A stretch of DNA of 64,000 nucleotides from M3007 sp044230315 (GTDB lineage Bacteria > Bacteroidota > Bacteroidia > Chitinophagales > Saprospiraceae): positions 204,431-268,430 of the forward strand of contig JBGARJ010000002.1 in assembly GCA_044230315.1 (NCBI GenBank), given 5' to 3'. Below the pieces are notes generated by a model. It saw only the letters and a program-made list of their open reading frames with translations. It ran no database searches and was not told the DNA's origin. The position numbers were made by a program, and so were the translations under genes. This document shows, piece after piece, positions 1 through 8,376 of this stretch (the first letter of the stretch is position 1; the number at the start of each line of letters is the position of its first letter).

Positions 1-2
1 CC

Positions 3-515
3 GGATACCGCCTGATCGGCTACGAAAACCGCCTGCTTGCCCGCGAAGACTTCGACGACGACACCAAGGACGCCGGCGAACTCGGCGCCGGGCACCGCGT
101 CACGGCCCTTTACGAAATCGTGCCGGCCGGCCAGCCGCTTCCCCTTGGCGTGAAAAACGGCGAAATGCGCTACCAGGAGACCAAACTTTCCGCGGCTGCC
201 GGCAGCGGCGAGCTGTTGTCGCTCAAACTCCGCTACAAACAACCCAAAGCCGCCGCGGCCAGCCAGCTGATCGAAACTACCGTGGCCGATCGGCTGGCCG
301 GCGCCCCGAGTGACAACTTCCAACTGGCCGCCGCCACCGCCGAGTTTGGCTTGCTGCTGCGCCATTCGTCGTACAAAGGCAAGGCCACCTATGAAAACGC
401 CCTCGCGCTGGCGCAACAAGCCGCCAAAACCGACGCCAGCGGCTACCGGAAAGAACTGTGCACCCTGATCGAAAAGGCGGGGCTGCTGGATACGGCAGAC
501 ACCGCCCATAAATGA
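3..515 (+). CDS. VWA-domain (YfbK-like) protein, C-terminal part
   Basis: The gene enters from the left edge and is open in this frame from base 3; only its C-terminal 170 residues are here. The fragment (GYRLIGYENRLL, then TKDAGELGAGHRVTALYE) matches the C-terminal region of YfbK-type von Willebrand factor A proteins (DUF3520), which follows the VWA domain. The ending is an alanine-rich helical tail. In Bacteroidota such proteins are usually exported envelope proteins of unknown role; the signal peptide and metal-binding VWA domain must lie to the left. It converges on the next gene 40 bp away. Family assignment is from recalled motif order and is fairly firm; function is unknown. Confidence 0.75.
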   Translation, partial: GYRLIGYENRLLAREDFDDDTKDAGELGAGHRVTALYEIVPAGQPLPLGVKNGEMRYQETKLSAAAGSGELLSLKLRYKQPKAAAASQLIETTVADRLAGAPSDNFQLAAATAEFGLLLRHSSYKGKATYENALALAQQAAKTDASGYRKELCTLIEKAGLLDTADTAHK

Positions 516-555
516 AACCAGGATGCCAATTTTGATGGCGGGACAACGCTCCGGT

Positions 556-1479
556 TCAGAATTTTAGAAAGGATACCGCAACCTGGCGACCGTTTTCCAG
601 CAACACCGAGAGCCAGTACACCCCCGTGGGCAACGCGGCGGTATCGACCCATTCCGGCAGCCCGTTTTCGGAATGCAGCAGCTTGCCCTGTGCGTTGAAT
701 ACCTTCGTTTGGCGCACGGCGGCGGGCAAATCCGCGGCTTGCACCAACAGCCGGTCGGTTGCCGGGTTGGGGTGGAGCGAAAGGGCGGGGTGATACGAAA
801 GCGATATGTCGGAGCTGACAGTGACGGTGCAGCCGGGGCCGTATGACGAATACGACCCGCCGGATGCGGTAAAACAGATGAATTTCAGGTCGAACCCATC
901 GACGACGCTCGCACAAATTTCCTGGTCGAGGAAGAAATAGCTGCAATCGGGCAGGTTGCTCTGCGAGGGCCGGCCAACCATACCGATGCCTTCGATGATC
1001 TCGAAGTGCAAATTGCCCGGACTACCCGTCAGCAATTGGACCACGTTTTGCCGGCGCCGCAGCTGACCGGCCGCCAGTACGGTATCGACCGATTCGATGC
1101 GGTAGGTAAAAGATCCGTTGGTTGGATACAAAGGCGGTACGTAGACGATGCTGTCGGGGCCCAGATCGAAATCATACAGCTTGGCAAAAGTATTGGCAGC
1201 TTCCTGGTAGGCGTACACCTGATTGCCGCTGGCATAGGCGAAGCGCAGCGGCGGGTACAAAAAACCGCCGGCGCCGGTAGCCACGATTTTTTTGCAGGCC
1301 TGGCCGTTGACCACCGTATCGCTGGCGACGGCCAGGTTAAAATTCAGGTTGACGCCGGCAAAACCGCCGGTCAGTTTGAAGGTCCACACATGGTCGGGGG
1401 CGAGCCAGGTTTGGGCGCGGGTTGCTGCGGCCGGCGCCAGGAACAGGAGGAAGCAAACGAATCGTTTCATTGTGTTCAT
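556..1479 (-). CDS. T9SS-secreted protein with type A C-terminal sorting domain
   Basis: This 307-residue protein starts with a Sec signal peptide (MNTMKRFVCFLLFLAPAAA, then TRAQ) and ends with a typical type IX secretion sorting domain: LHPNPATDRLLV about 80 residues from the end, a GKLLHSENG turn and a final TGVYWLSVLLENGRQ strand ending in KF. The middle is beta-rich, with no domain I recognise; it contains several Cys that could form disulfides. The start at 1479 puts the signal peptide at the N-terminus; the same frame is open further upstream, but that part runs through a terminator. A possible promoter lies just upstream (TATATTTA at 1498-1505 on the minus strand with a TTG about 20 nt before it). 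It is probably released or anchored at the cell surface. Confidence 0.8.
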   Translation of the reverse strand: MNTMKRFVCFLLFLAPAAATRAQTWLAPDHVWTFKLTGGFAGVNLNFNLAVASDTVVNGQACKKIVATGAGGFLYPPLRFAYASGNQVYAYQEAANTFAKLYDFDLGPDSIVYVPPLYPTNGSFTYRIESVDTVLAAGQLRRRQNVVQLLTGSPGNLHFEIIEGIGMVGRPSQSNLPDCSYFFLDQEICASVVDGFDLKFICFTASGGSYSSYGPGCTVTVSSDISLSYHPALSLHPNPATDRLLVQAADLPAAVRQTKVFNAQGKLLHSENGLPEWVDTAALPTGVYWLSVLLENGRQVAVSFLKF

Positions 1480-1548
1480 TTTTCGGTCCAATTTGGATAA
1501 ATATACCAGGCAAGACCGAAAGAAGCAACCCGCGGGTTGGGTCGGGGC

Positions 1549-1590
1549 AAAAAACAAGGGGCGTCCCGAATGGAGTCGGGACGCCCCTTG
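1549..1590 (-). terminator. Strong intrinsic terminator (15-bp perfect stem)
   Basis: The arms 1555-1569 and 1576-1590 pair perfectly over 15 bp with a 6-nt loop. On the minus strand the stem is followed at once by six T (1549-1554). It therefore ends a transcript arriving from beyond 1590 on the minus strand, where only the 28-codon ORF at 1619-1705 lies. It also separates that transcript from the T9SS gene. Confidence 0.8.
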
Positions 1591-1618
1591 CAACAAGGTG
1601 GTGGGTGGTACGGCTGCG

Positions 1619-1705
1619 TCAGGCGGTCTGTGTTTTGAGGGTATAAACTTTGCGCATCAGGTAGATGGCGCCCAACAGCAGGGTGTACGAGAGCGTAGCG
1701 GTCAT
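1619..1705 (-). CDS. Candidate 28-residue small membrane protein
   Basis: A short ORF starts at ATG 1705 and encodes 28 residues. The first two thirds are hydrophobic (LSYTLLLGAIYLM), followed by a basic, polar tail (RKVYTLKTQTA). This is the layout of a single-span small membrane protein with positive-inside tail. It ends 29 bp before a strong minus-strand terminator, which has no other gene to serve, so the locus looks like an independent short transcript. The MITE-like repeat begins about 40 bp upstream. I do not recognise a family; it may be a chance ORF inside a small RNA. Confidence 0.4.
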   Translation of the reverse strand: MTATLSYTLLLGAIYLMRKVYTLKTQTA

Positions 1706-1746
1706 GGTAGACAGATTGGTTCGATTAGTTATGGTTGTGTTGCTTA

Positions 1747-1907
1747 AGAACATGTTTGGAATTTCATTGCTGGCCTGCAAATAGAAAATTTAATTTCATG
1801 CTGCGTTAAATTTTTCGGCGGATTGCCCGCATACGCCTGCAAAATTTGCCTTGCCTGAAATTAAATTTTTCCATTTTCGCCTCAGCATGAAAATCCAAAC
1901 ATGTTCT
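1747..1907 (-). repeat. MITE-like repeat, copy 1 (inverted relative to copies 2-4)
   Basis: A 161-bp element bounded by inverted termini AGAACATGTTTGGA... and ...TCCAAACATGTTCT. It has the same sequence as the copies at 15817, 21401 and 43821 but in the opposite orientation. It has no coding capacity. It sits between the 28-codon ORF and the SIR2-type gene, in the presumed promoter region of both. Confidence 0.85.
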
Positions 1908-1986
1908 AAACGGTTCCGGGCTTTTTGACGTGCGGCGCCTGGTAACAGGCTGCACGGCAGGGGTAACATCGTTCGTAGAACGACAC

Positions 1987-2001
1987 GCGTTTTTAAAACG
2001 C
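1987..2001. promoter_or_regulatory. Palindrome upstream of the SIR2-type gene
   Basis: GCGTTTTTAAAACGC is a perfect 7+1+7 palindrome about 80 bp upstream of the chosen start of the SIR2-NTPase-TPR gene. It could be an operator. No consensus promoter is obvious between it and the start codon. Confidence 0.3.
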
Positions 2002-2082
2002 TGCCGGCGCGCCGCCTTTTTTGAAAAAAAATTTCGACGGCTCAAAGACAACCGGCGCGGCGTTTTCCCCTATGGGTGTGAA

Positions 2083-4716
2083 ATGCTTACTTTTACCCGC
2101 CATAAAAACGTGAAAACCCGATCCGCCTTGGAACCGCTCGAACTGCTCAAAGAAAAAATTGCCGCCCGCCGGATACTCGTCGTAGCGGGCACGGGCGTAT
2201 CGATGGCCTGCACGGGCGACCGGCGCTCGACCTGGAAAGGGCTCCTCGAAGACGGCCTGGCCTACGCCCGGCAATACGGCGACAAAGCCGTGACGCTCGA
2301 CGGCCTCGAAGCCGACATCGCCGGCGGCGATACCGACCGGTTGATCCTGGCGGCCAAAAAAATTACCAAAGCCCTGGGCGGGCAGCAAGGCGGCCTGTTC
2401 GCCGAATGGCTGCGCCAGTCCGTCGGCGAACTGCGTATCGCCCCCGGGCGAAGCGCCCTGGCGGATGCGCTCCATGCGCTGGACGCGCCGCTGGCCACCA
2501 CCAATTACGACGATATCCTGCGGGAAGGCGCCGGCCGCGATCCCATTACCTGGAAGCAGCACCCGGCCGTCCACCGCTTTTTGCTGGGCCATGAAAACGC
2601 CATACTGCACCTGCACGGCCACTGGAAGACCCCCGAATCGGTCATCTTCGACGACCGGAGTTATTCCAACATGGTGGGTAACCAAACGGCCCAGGCCCTG
2701 CAGCAGCTCGCCGCGGGCAGCCGCTCCCTCTTGTTCGTCGGCTACGGCGCCGGCTTCGAGGACCCCAACTTCGAACAGTGGCTAGATTTTCTGCGCCAAG
2801 TGCTGGCGGCTACCGGCCACCAGCATTTCCGGCTGGTGCGCAGCGCCGAATACGAAGCCGCCCGGAAATTTCATGCGAAGGATAATATCGTCCCCATCGC
2901 CTACGGCGACGACCACGAGGACCTGCCCGGTTTCCTGCAGCGCCTCGCCCCCGCCCCGGCGCCTGCCGCGATAAGCATACCGGCGCCGGCTGCCCCGCCC
3001 CCGCCCGGCGGCAAGCGCCTGCGCGCGCCGGGGCCCTGCATCGGCCGCGACGAACAGGTGGAGGCGATGGTACAGACCTTGCTGGCCGCGCGCCCGGCCT
3101 GCCTGCTCGGCCCCGGCGGCGTGGGCAAAAGCACGGTGAGCCTCAGGGCCCTGCACGACGAGCGGGTGGTGGAGAAATTCGGCGAACGCCGTTACTTCGT
3201 GTACTGCGAGGCAGCCAACAGCCGCAACGAACTGATGCAGGCCATCGCGCGCGACACGGGCGTGACGCCCGGCGAACACCTGGAGGCCCGCTTGTGGCAA
3301 CACCTCGAACGGGCCCCGGCTGCGCTCACGCTCGACAATTTTGAAACGCCCTGGGAGCAGGACGCCGGCGCCGTGGAAGAACTCCTGGCCCAACTGGCCG
3401 CCCTGCCCCGGCTGGCGCTGGTAGCCAGCATCCGCGGACGCAAACGCCCGCAGGACCTCGATTGGGGCCTGCATACCGAAATAGCGCCCCTCGACGCCGC
3501 TGCGGCCCGCGCCGTTTTTTTGCAGTACGCCGGCGCGGCGCTGGCCGGCGACCCCGACCTGGACGCCCTGGTGGCCGAACAGGACGGCCTGCCCCTGGCC
3601 CTGCGCTTGCTGGGCGCCCAGGCCCAAGGCGCGCCCAACCTGAACCTGCTGCGCCGCGCCTGGGAGGCCAAGCGCAGCGAATTGCTGCAGGCCGGCGCGG
3701 CCGACCACAAGAACCTGAGCCTGGCCGTGTCCGCCGAGCTCTCGGTGGCCAAACTGACCCCGGCCGCCCTGCGCCTGCTCAGCCTGCTGGCGCTGCTACC
3801 CGGAGGCGCAGCCGAAGCGCAGCTCCCGGCCCTGCTGCCCGACGATACCTTTGCCGCCGCGCGCGACTTGCGCCAGAGCGGCCTGGCCTACGACGCAGAC
3901 GGTCGCCTGCGCCTGTTGCGGCCCGTGCGCGACCACGTGCTGCGCCGCCACCCGCCCGAGGTGGAAGACCGCCTGCGGGCGATCGAATTTTACTGCGGCT
4001 ACGCCGCCGAAGCGGGCGCTCCGATAGGCGGTGAAGGCGGAGCCGAAGCCGCGACCGCCCTGGCGGCCGAACTGGACAACCTGGAAACGCTGTTGCCCGA
4101 AGCGCTCGCCGGCGCATCAGTGGAGCCTGGTATCCGGGCAGCGCTCGCCATAGCGGATTTGTTGCGCTATACCGGCCTGGGGTGGAAGGGCTGGCTGGAA
4201 CAGGCGTCTGGAGTAGCGCCCACGGATGAATTGCGGGCGAAATGCTTGAAGAAACTCGGTGATGTGGCATGGACACAATCGGACAACGAAGGGGCGCGTG
4301 GCTATTTTGATCAGGCGCTTCCCTTGTACGAACGGATCGGCGACTTGCTGGGCAAAGCCAATTGCCTGAGCAGTTTGGGCGACATCGCGTTTCGAGAATC
4401 GGACAACGAAGGGGCGCGTGGCTATTTTGATCAGGCGCTTCCCTTGTACGAACGGATCGGCTCCTTGCTGGGCAAAGCCAATTGCCTTCGCAGTTTGGGC
4501 GACCTCCTGAAATCGGAAAACGACCTGCCGGGCGCGATCGAACAATGGCAAACAGCGCTCGGGCTCTACCGCCGGATCGGCGACCGCTACTCCATCGGCT
4601 GGACGCTCCGCCGCCTCGCCCTGGCCCACGAGGGCGAGGCCCGGCAGCAATACCTCGACCAGGCCCGCGAGGCCTGGCGCGATATGCCGTACCTCTGGGA
4701 GAACCTGGAGCTGTAG
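2083..4716 (+). CDS. SIR2-like / STAND NTPase / TPR protein, probable anti-phage defence
   Basis: An 877-residue protein of three parts. Residues 1-290 are SIR2-like: a glycine-rich VVAGTGVSM near the start, the TTNYDDI motif near 140 and HLHGHW near 175, the pattern of bacterial NADases of the SIR2_2 class. Residues about 320-610 form a NB-ARC/STAND NTPase with the P-loop GPGGVGKST at 343-351, an ALTLDNFE Walker B-like strand and a GLPLALRLLG motif. The end holds TPR-type repeats (GYFDQALPLYERIG). Known SIR2-STAND proteins sense an invader through the C-terminal repeats and deplete NAD+. It stands alone, with no partner gene, directly after a MITE-like repeat. ATG 2083 is chosen because upstream codons look non-coding. 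Architecture is clear; the defence role is inferred from family. Confidence 0.8.
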   Translation: MLTFTRHKNVKTRSALEPLELLKEKIAARRILVVAGTGVSMACTGDRRSTWKGLLEDGLAYARQYGDKAVTLDGLEADIAGGDTDRLILAAKKITKALGGQQGGLFAEWLRQSVGELRIAPGRSALADALHALDAPLATTNYDDILREGAGRDPITWKQHPAVHRFLLGHENAILHLHGHWKTPESVIFDDRSYSNMVGNQTAQALQQLAAGSRSLLFVGYGAGFEDPNFEQWLDFLRQVLAATGHQHFRLVRSAEYEAARKFHAKDNIVPIAYGDDHEDLPGFLQRLAPAPAPAAISIPAPAAPPPPGGKRLRAPGPCIGRDEQVEAMVQTLLAARPACLLGPGGVGKSTVSLRALHDERVVEKFGERRYFVYCEAANSRNELMQAIARDTGVTPGEHLEARLWQHLERAPAALTLDNFETPWEQDAGAVEELLAQLAALPRLALVASIRGRKRPQDLDWGLHTEIAPLDAAAARAVFLQYAGAALAGDPDLDALVAEQDGLPLALRLLGAQAQGAPNLNLLRRAWEAKRSELLQAGAADHKNLSLAVSAELSVAKLTPAALRLLSLLALLPGGAAEAQLPALLPDDTFAAARDLRQSGLAYDADGRLRLLRPVRDHVLRRHPPEVEDRLRAIEFYCGYAAEAGAPIGGEGGAEAATALAAELDNLETLLPEALAGASVEPGIRAALAIADLLRYTGLGWKGWLEQASGVAPTDELRAKCLKKLGDVAWTQSDNEGARGYFDQALPLYERIGDLLGKANCLSSLGDIAFRESDNEGARGYFDQALPLYERIGSLLGKANCLRSLGDLLKSENDLPGAIEQWQTALGLYRRIGDRYSIGWTLRRLALAHEGEARQQYLDQAREAWRDMPYLWENLEL
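4277..4503 (+). repeat. 120-bp tandem duplication encoding TPR units
   Basis: Two adjacent 120-bp units within the C-terminal sensor region are nearly identical: 65 bases are exactly the same at 4277-4341 and 4397-4461, and the rest differs at only a few positions. Each encodes a 40-residue TPR-like unit (QSDNEGARGYFDQALPLYER type). The following unit is clearly diverged. The near identity points to recent duplication. Confidence 0.85.
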
Positions 4717-4728
4717 CCCCGCCTGCGC

Positions 4729-7700
4729 TTACAATTTTTTCATGTTATCTTCCGGATTCCGGTCGACCAGCAGCGAGAAGGGGTCGATTCCGGCCTTGTC
4801 GGGTTTTTCGCCGACTGTGAACGTAAAAGTGTTGTGCGTCCGGTCGATCTTCATCCGCTGGCGGTAGAGCGTCTTGCCGTATTTCTTGCCGGCGGGCGGT
4901 TTGGCGAAGGCGCCCACCTCGATGTAGTCGTTCAGCGGCGCCTCGGTTTCCTTGCCCAGTTCGTCGGCTTTCAACTTGTGGCAATCCACCGCGATCGTGA
5001 CTTCCCATTTGCCGTTGCCCAGGTCCCTGGCGCCGGCCTCCGTGCAGCGGTTCTCAAACAGGGTGATGTCTTCAAAGAGATCTTTCACCACATAGCGCAG
5101 CGAGTCGGGCGTCTGTGCATAAAAAGCGTCGATGGCGTCGAGGCTGACCGGGTAGGGCGGATCGGCGTAGCGGTAGCGCTCCAGGAAGGCGCGCAGGGCG
5201 GCGTTGACCTGTTCTTCGCCGATCATTTCCTTGAGGTAGTACATCACCACGCTGCCCTTGTTGTAGTGGATATAGCCCTGGTTTTCGCATTTTTCGATGG
5301 GCAGTTCCCGGAGCGCTTCGCGGCCGCGGCCGCGAAGGTATTTGTCCATTTCGTAGGCCAGGAATTTGCGCATCTGATCGCGGCCGTACTCGTGTTCCAT
5401 CACCATGAGCGCGCTCCATTGGGCGAAGGTTTCCACCAGCATTTCGCCGCCCTGCATCTGGGCGCCGCATTCCTGGTGGCCCCAGTACTGGTGCCCGATC
5501 TCGTGGGCCGCCACGTAGAACATCAAATCGAGGTCGTCGTCGGGGTCCTTGAAATCCTGGATAAACCCGATGCCTTCGGCGTAGGGCATGGTGCCGGGGA
5601 ACGACTGTGCGAAACTGGCGTAGCGCGGAAACTCGATGATCCGGCACTGCTTGTGGTAGTAGGGGCCGAAGTGGGCAGTGTAGTACTCCAGCGACTTTTG
5701 CATGGCCCTGAGCATGCGCTCGACGTTGAAATCATGCCCCGGCTGGTAGTACACTTCGAGGCTGACGCCGTTCCAGTCGCGTTTGGCCACGGCGTAGCGG
5801 GCGCTGAGGAAGGAGTAGAAATTGAACGACGCATGGTCGAGTTTATACTGGAAACAGCGGCGGCCGTTTTCGGTCCATTCGCGCTGGAGCGAGCCGGGGC
5901 CGATGGCGATCTGGTCGGGCGCCGTGCGGATGACGGTTTCCACATTCACCCAATCGCTGTTGAGGCCGATGTAGGCGTCCATGCGGTGCAGGGTATCGCT
6001 GCGGTCGAGTGCGGGCTGGCGACTTTTTTCCGGCAGATCGAACTTTTTCCGGCGGTTTTTGTCGGTCAGTTCGCCGCCTTCCTGGTAGCCGAACAAAGGC
6101 ATCACGTCGGTATTGTCGAAGAACGTGCCGTTTTGCACGATGCGCTCCCAACTCAGCTGGTTTTCAAAGCCCCTGGGGTCGAAGTGGGTGGAAAACTCCA
6201 GGAGGAGCGAATCGCCGGGGGCAAGCGCCGGCTCGAAGCGGTACATGCGGCAGTGCAGGGTGGAGTCGTTCAGCAGCAGGCGGAGCCGCTCGTTGCGGAG
6301 CTCGAAGCGGCCGTGGGTGGGCACGACGACAAATAGCGTGTCGATCGGCCGGTCGGATTTGTTGCGGGCAAAAAACTGGCCTTCCACGTGCAGGGCGCGT
6401 GTTTCGGGGTGGAGGTCGATGTCGTATTTCACCTTGTACACGCGGGGTTGCGGGCGGCCCTGGTATTGCTTGTATTTTTTCTCGTATTCGGCCATCAGGC
6501 GTTCCTGCGCCTGACCGGTCACGTAGTGGTTTTTGACTTTGGTATTGTAAAACGTCCACGCCGCGACGCCCAGCCAGGCCGCCAGGGCGAGGTAGCCGAA
6601 GCGGCGGTAGTTGCGCCATTCGAGGCCGGCGGTCTGGAGCCGGTTTTTCCAGTACATCCCGTTGCCGCGCGGCCAGAACAGGATGGCGACCAGCGCCAGC
6701 AGCGCGCTGAACAACAGCCAGTAGCCGTGAAACCAGAACAAGCCTGCCAGGTAGGGCTGGTAGCCGTAGAAGTCGGACAAGGTATATTCAGGCGTGCTGC
6801 CGAAACTCACCATGTTGCTCTCGATGTCGAGCGCGCTCCAGACAAAACTGTTGACCGCGATAAACATGATGGTGATGAAAAAGCCGAGGTACATGTTGGG
6901 CGACAAAGCCTGCACCAAAAAACTCAGCGCCAGCAGCACGGCAAAGCCGAGGAGATCCATGAGCAACAGTTCGCGGAGGTACACGCCGAGCTCGTAGCGG
7001 TGAAAACCCATCGACCACTGCGCCACGACCGCCATGCCTATGGCCATCAGTTGCAGGAGGGCGACCGTGCCAAGTATGGCGCCGTATTTGCCCAGCCAGG
7101 CCGTCCAGTTTTTGGTCGGCAAGGCATCGATGATCTCGTTGACGCGGGCATTGCGTTCCTTCCAGACGACTGCCCCGCTGAAATACACCATGATGATGAT
7201 CATGTACAGATAGAACGCTCCGCGGATGCCGTCCACCATTGTATAGGTGACCGGCAGCTCATGCGTGCCGTAGGCTTCATTGGCGCTAAACAGGGCGGGA
7301 ATGCAGTTGAGCAGGCCCAGGATACCCAGCAGAATAAAAGCCGTGCTGCGCACGATGCCGAGGCCTTCCGTTTTGAACTGGCTGCCCAACTGGCTCATTA
7401 CGGTGCCGAAACCGCTGCCGGGGGGCACGGCCGGCAGGGCGCCCAGGGTACGGATGCCGGGGGTTTCTTCGGCTTCGACGCGTTTTTGTTTGCGGCCGCC
7501 GCGGGTTTTTTCGGCAAAATGAAACAGGCGGTAGCCCAGCAGCAGGGCCGCCATGCCTACGGCCGACCACAGGAGCCGGTTGAGCAGCAGCTGGCCGGCC
7601 AACATGGCGGCCCGGGCGTTCTTTTCATCCACCGTCCAGTATTTGGTGGCGATGCCGAAGGCCCGGTACCCGAAGGGATCGAGCAGCGCCGCGAGTTGCT

Positions 7701-8316
7701 CGTTCTCGAGATTGCGGAGCAGGTTGCCCGCCACGATATAGCCTACCAGCAGGGCCGTGGCGGCCACGAAGGAGTAGAGCGTGGAGCGGGTGTTGATCGC
7801 CACGGCGTACAGTACGCCGCCGACAAAAAGCGTATTGGGGATGGCGAAAACGAGCATGCCCATCAGGTGGCCGTTCAGTTCGAAGGGGCCGAGGCGGCTG
7901 TCGGGCAGCCATTCGAAGACCGCGTTGAGGGCGGTGCCGCTCCACATGCCCAGTGAAATACCGGTCATGGGAATCAGCGCGATGAGCACAGCGCCCCAGA
8001 AGTGGCCGAAATAGTACTGGGCTTTGCCGATAGGTTTGGAAAAAACGATCTGGCTGGTTTGGCGCTCGAAGTCCCGGATGGCAGCCGTGTTGAGAAAGGC
8101 CGTGGTGAGCAGGATGCTGAGGATGGAAAAAACGCCGTACCAGTTTTGCGCCACGAAGGGGGCGTTTTTCCAGACGTTGCCATAGCTGCCGCCGATGCTC
8201 ACATGGTCGGAGATGGTGCCGAAAAAGGCCAGCAGCGCCAGGATAAGGAGGAAGATCCAGGGCATCGGCGAGCGCAACCAGGATTTTATTTCGAAGGAGA
8301 AAAAGGTCTTGAACAT
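4729..8316 (-). CDS. ABC-2 type permease fused to an M1-family metallopeptidase
   Basis: A 1195-residue protein whose first ~600 residues are a polytopic membrane region resembling two ABC-2 permease halves (starting MFKTFFSFEIKSWLRSP). The second half is an M1-aminopeptidase-like domain: the zinc motif HEIGHQYW at about residue 938, and a downstream Glu in MLVETFAQW about 20 residues later. This permease/peptidase fusion is a recurrent Bacteroidota architecture paired with an ABC ATPase, which is encoded immediately upstream (60 bp gap). The substrate is unknown; one idea is that the peptidase acts outside the membrane on a peptide cargo. The peptidase looks catalytically complete. Start at ATG 8316. 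Confidence 0.85.
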   Translation of the reverse strand: MFKTFFSFEIKSWLRSPMPWIFLLILALLAFFGTISDHVSIGGSYGNVWKNAPFVAQNWYGVFSILSILLTTAFLNTAAIRDFERQTSQIVFSKPIGKAQYYFGHFWGAVLIALIPMTGISLGMWSGTALNAVFEWLPDSRLGPFELNGHLMGMLVFAIPNTLFVGGVLYAVAINTRSTLYSFVAATALLVGYIVAGNLLRNLENEQLAALLDPFGYRAFGIATKYWTVDEKNARAAMLAGQLLLNRLLWSAVGMAALLLGYRLFHFAEKTRGGRKQKRVEAEETPGIRTLGALPAVPPGSGFGTVMSQLGSQFKTEGLGIVRSTAFILLGILGLLNCIPALFSANEAYGTHELPVTYTMVDGIRGAFYLYMIIIMVYFSGAVVWKERNARVNEIIDALPTKNWTAWLGKYGAILGTVALLQLMAIGMAVVAQWSMGFHRYELGVYLRELLLMDLLGFAVLLALSFLVQALSPNMYLGFFITIMFIAVNSFVWSALDIESNMVSFGSTPEYTLSDFYGYQPYLAGLFWFHGYWLLFSALLALVAILFWPRGNGMYWKNRLQTAGLEWRNYRRFGYLALAAWLGVAAWTFYNTKVKNHYVTGQAQERLMAEYEKKYKQYQGRPQPRVYKVKYDIDLHPETRALHVEGQFFARNKSDRPIDTLFVVVPTHGRFELRNERLRLLLNDSTLHCRMYRFEPALAPGDSLLLEFSTHFDPRGFENQLSWERIVQNGTFFDNTDVMPLFGYQEGGELTDKNRRKKFDLPEKSRQPALDRSDTLHRMDAYIGLNSDWVNVETVIRTAPDQIAIGPGSLQREWTENGRRCFQYKLDHASFNFYSFLSARYAVAKRDWNGVSLEVYYQPGHDFNVERMLRAMQKSLEYYTAHFGPYYHKQCRIIEFPRYASFAQSFPGTMPYAEGIGFIQDFKDPDDDLDLMFYVAAHEIGHQYWGHQECGAQMQGGEMLVETFAQWSALMVMEHEYGRDQMRKFLAYEMDKYLRGRGREALRELPIEKCENQGYIHYNKGSVVMYYLKEMIGEEQVNAALRAFLERYRYADPPYPVSLDAIDAFYAQTPDSLRYVVKDLFEDITLFENRCTEAGARDLGNGKWEVTIAVDCHKLKADELGKETEAPLNDYIEVGAFAKPPAGKKYGKTLYRQRMKIDRTHNTFTFTVGEKPDKAGIDPFSLLVDRNPEDNMKKL

Positions 8317-8376
8317 GATGACGCGGGTTAGCCAATGGAAAAGGCGGGTGCGTGGAATTCCGGCGACGGGCGCGGG

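Noticed and set aside
1930..2082. Longer N-terminus for the SIR2-type protein (starting near 1930)
   Set aside because: The added 51 residues are basic, low in conservation signals and overlap the palindrome and regulatory-looking sequence.
4834..7956. Two plus-strand open frames of 500 and 522 codons opposite the permease/M1 gene
   Set aside because: Shadows of a GC-rich gene with clear ABC-permease and M1 motifs on the minus strand; the shadow products match nothing.
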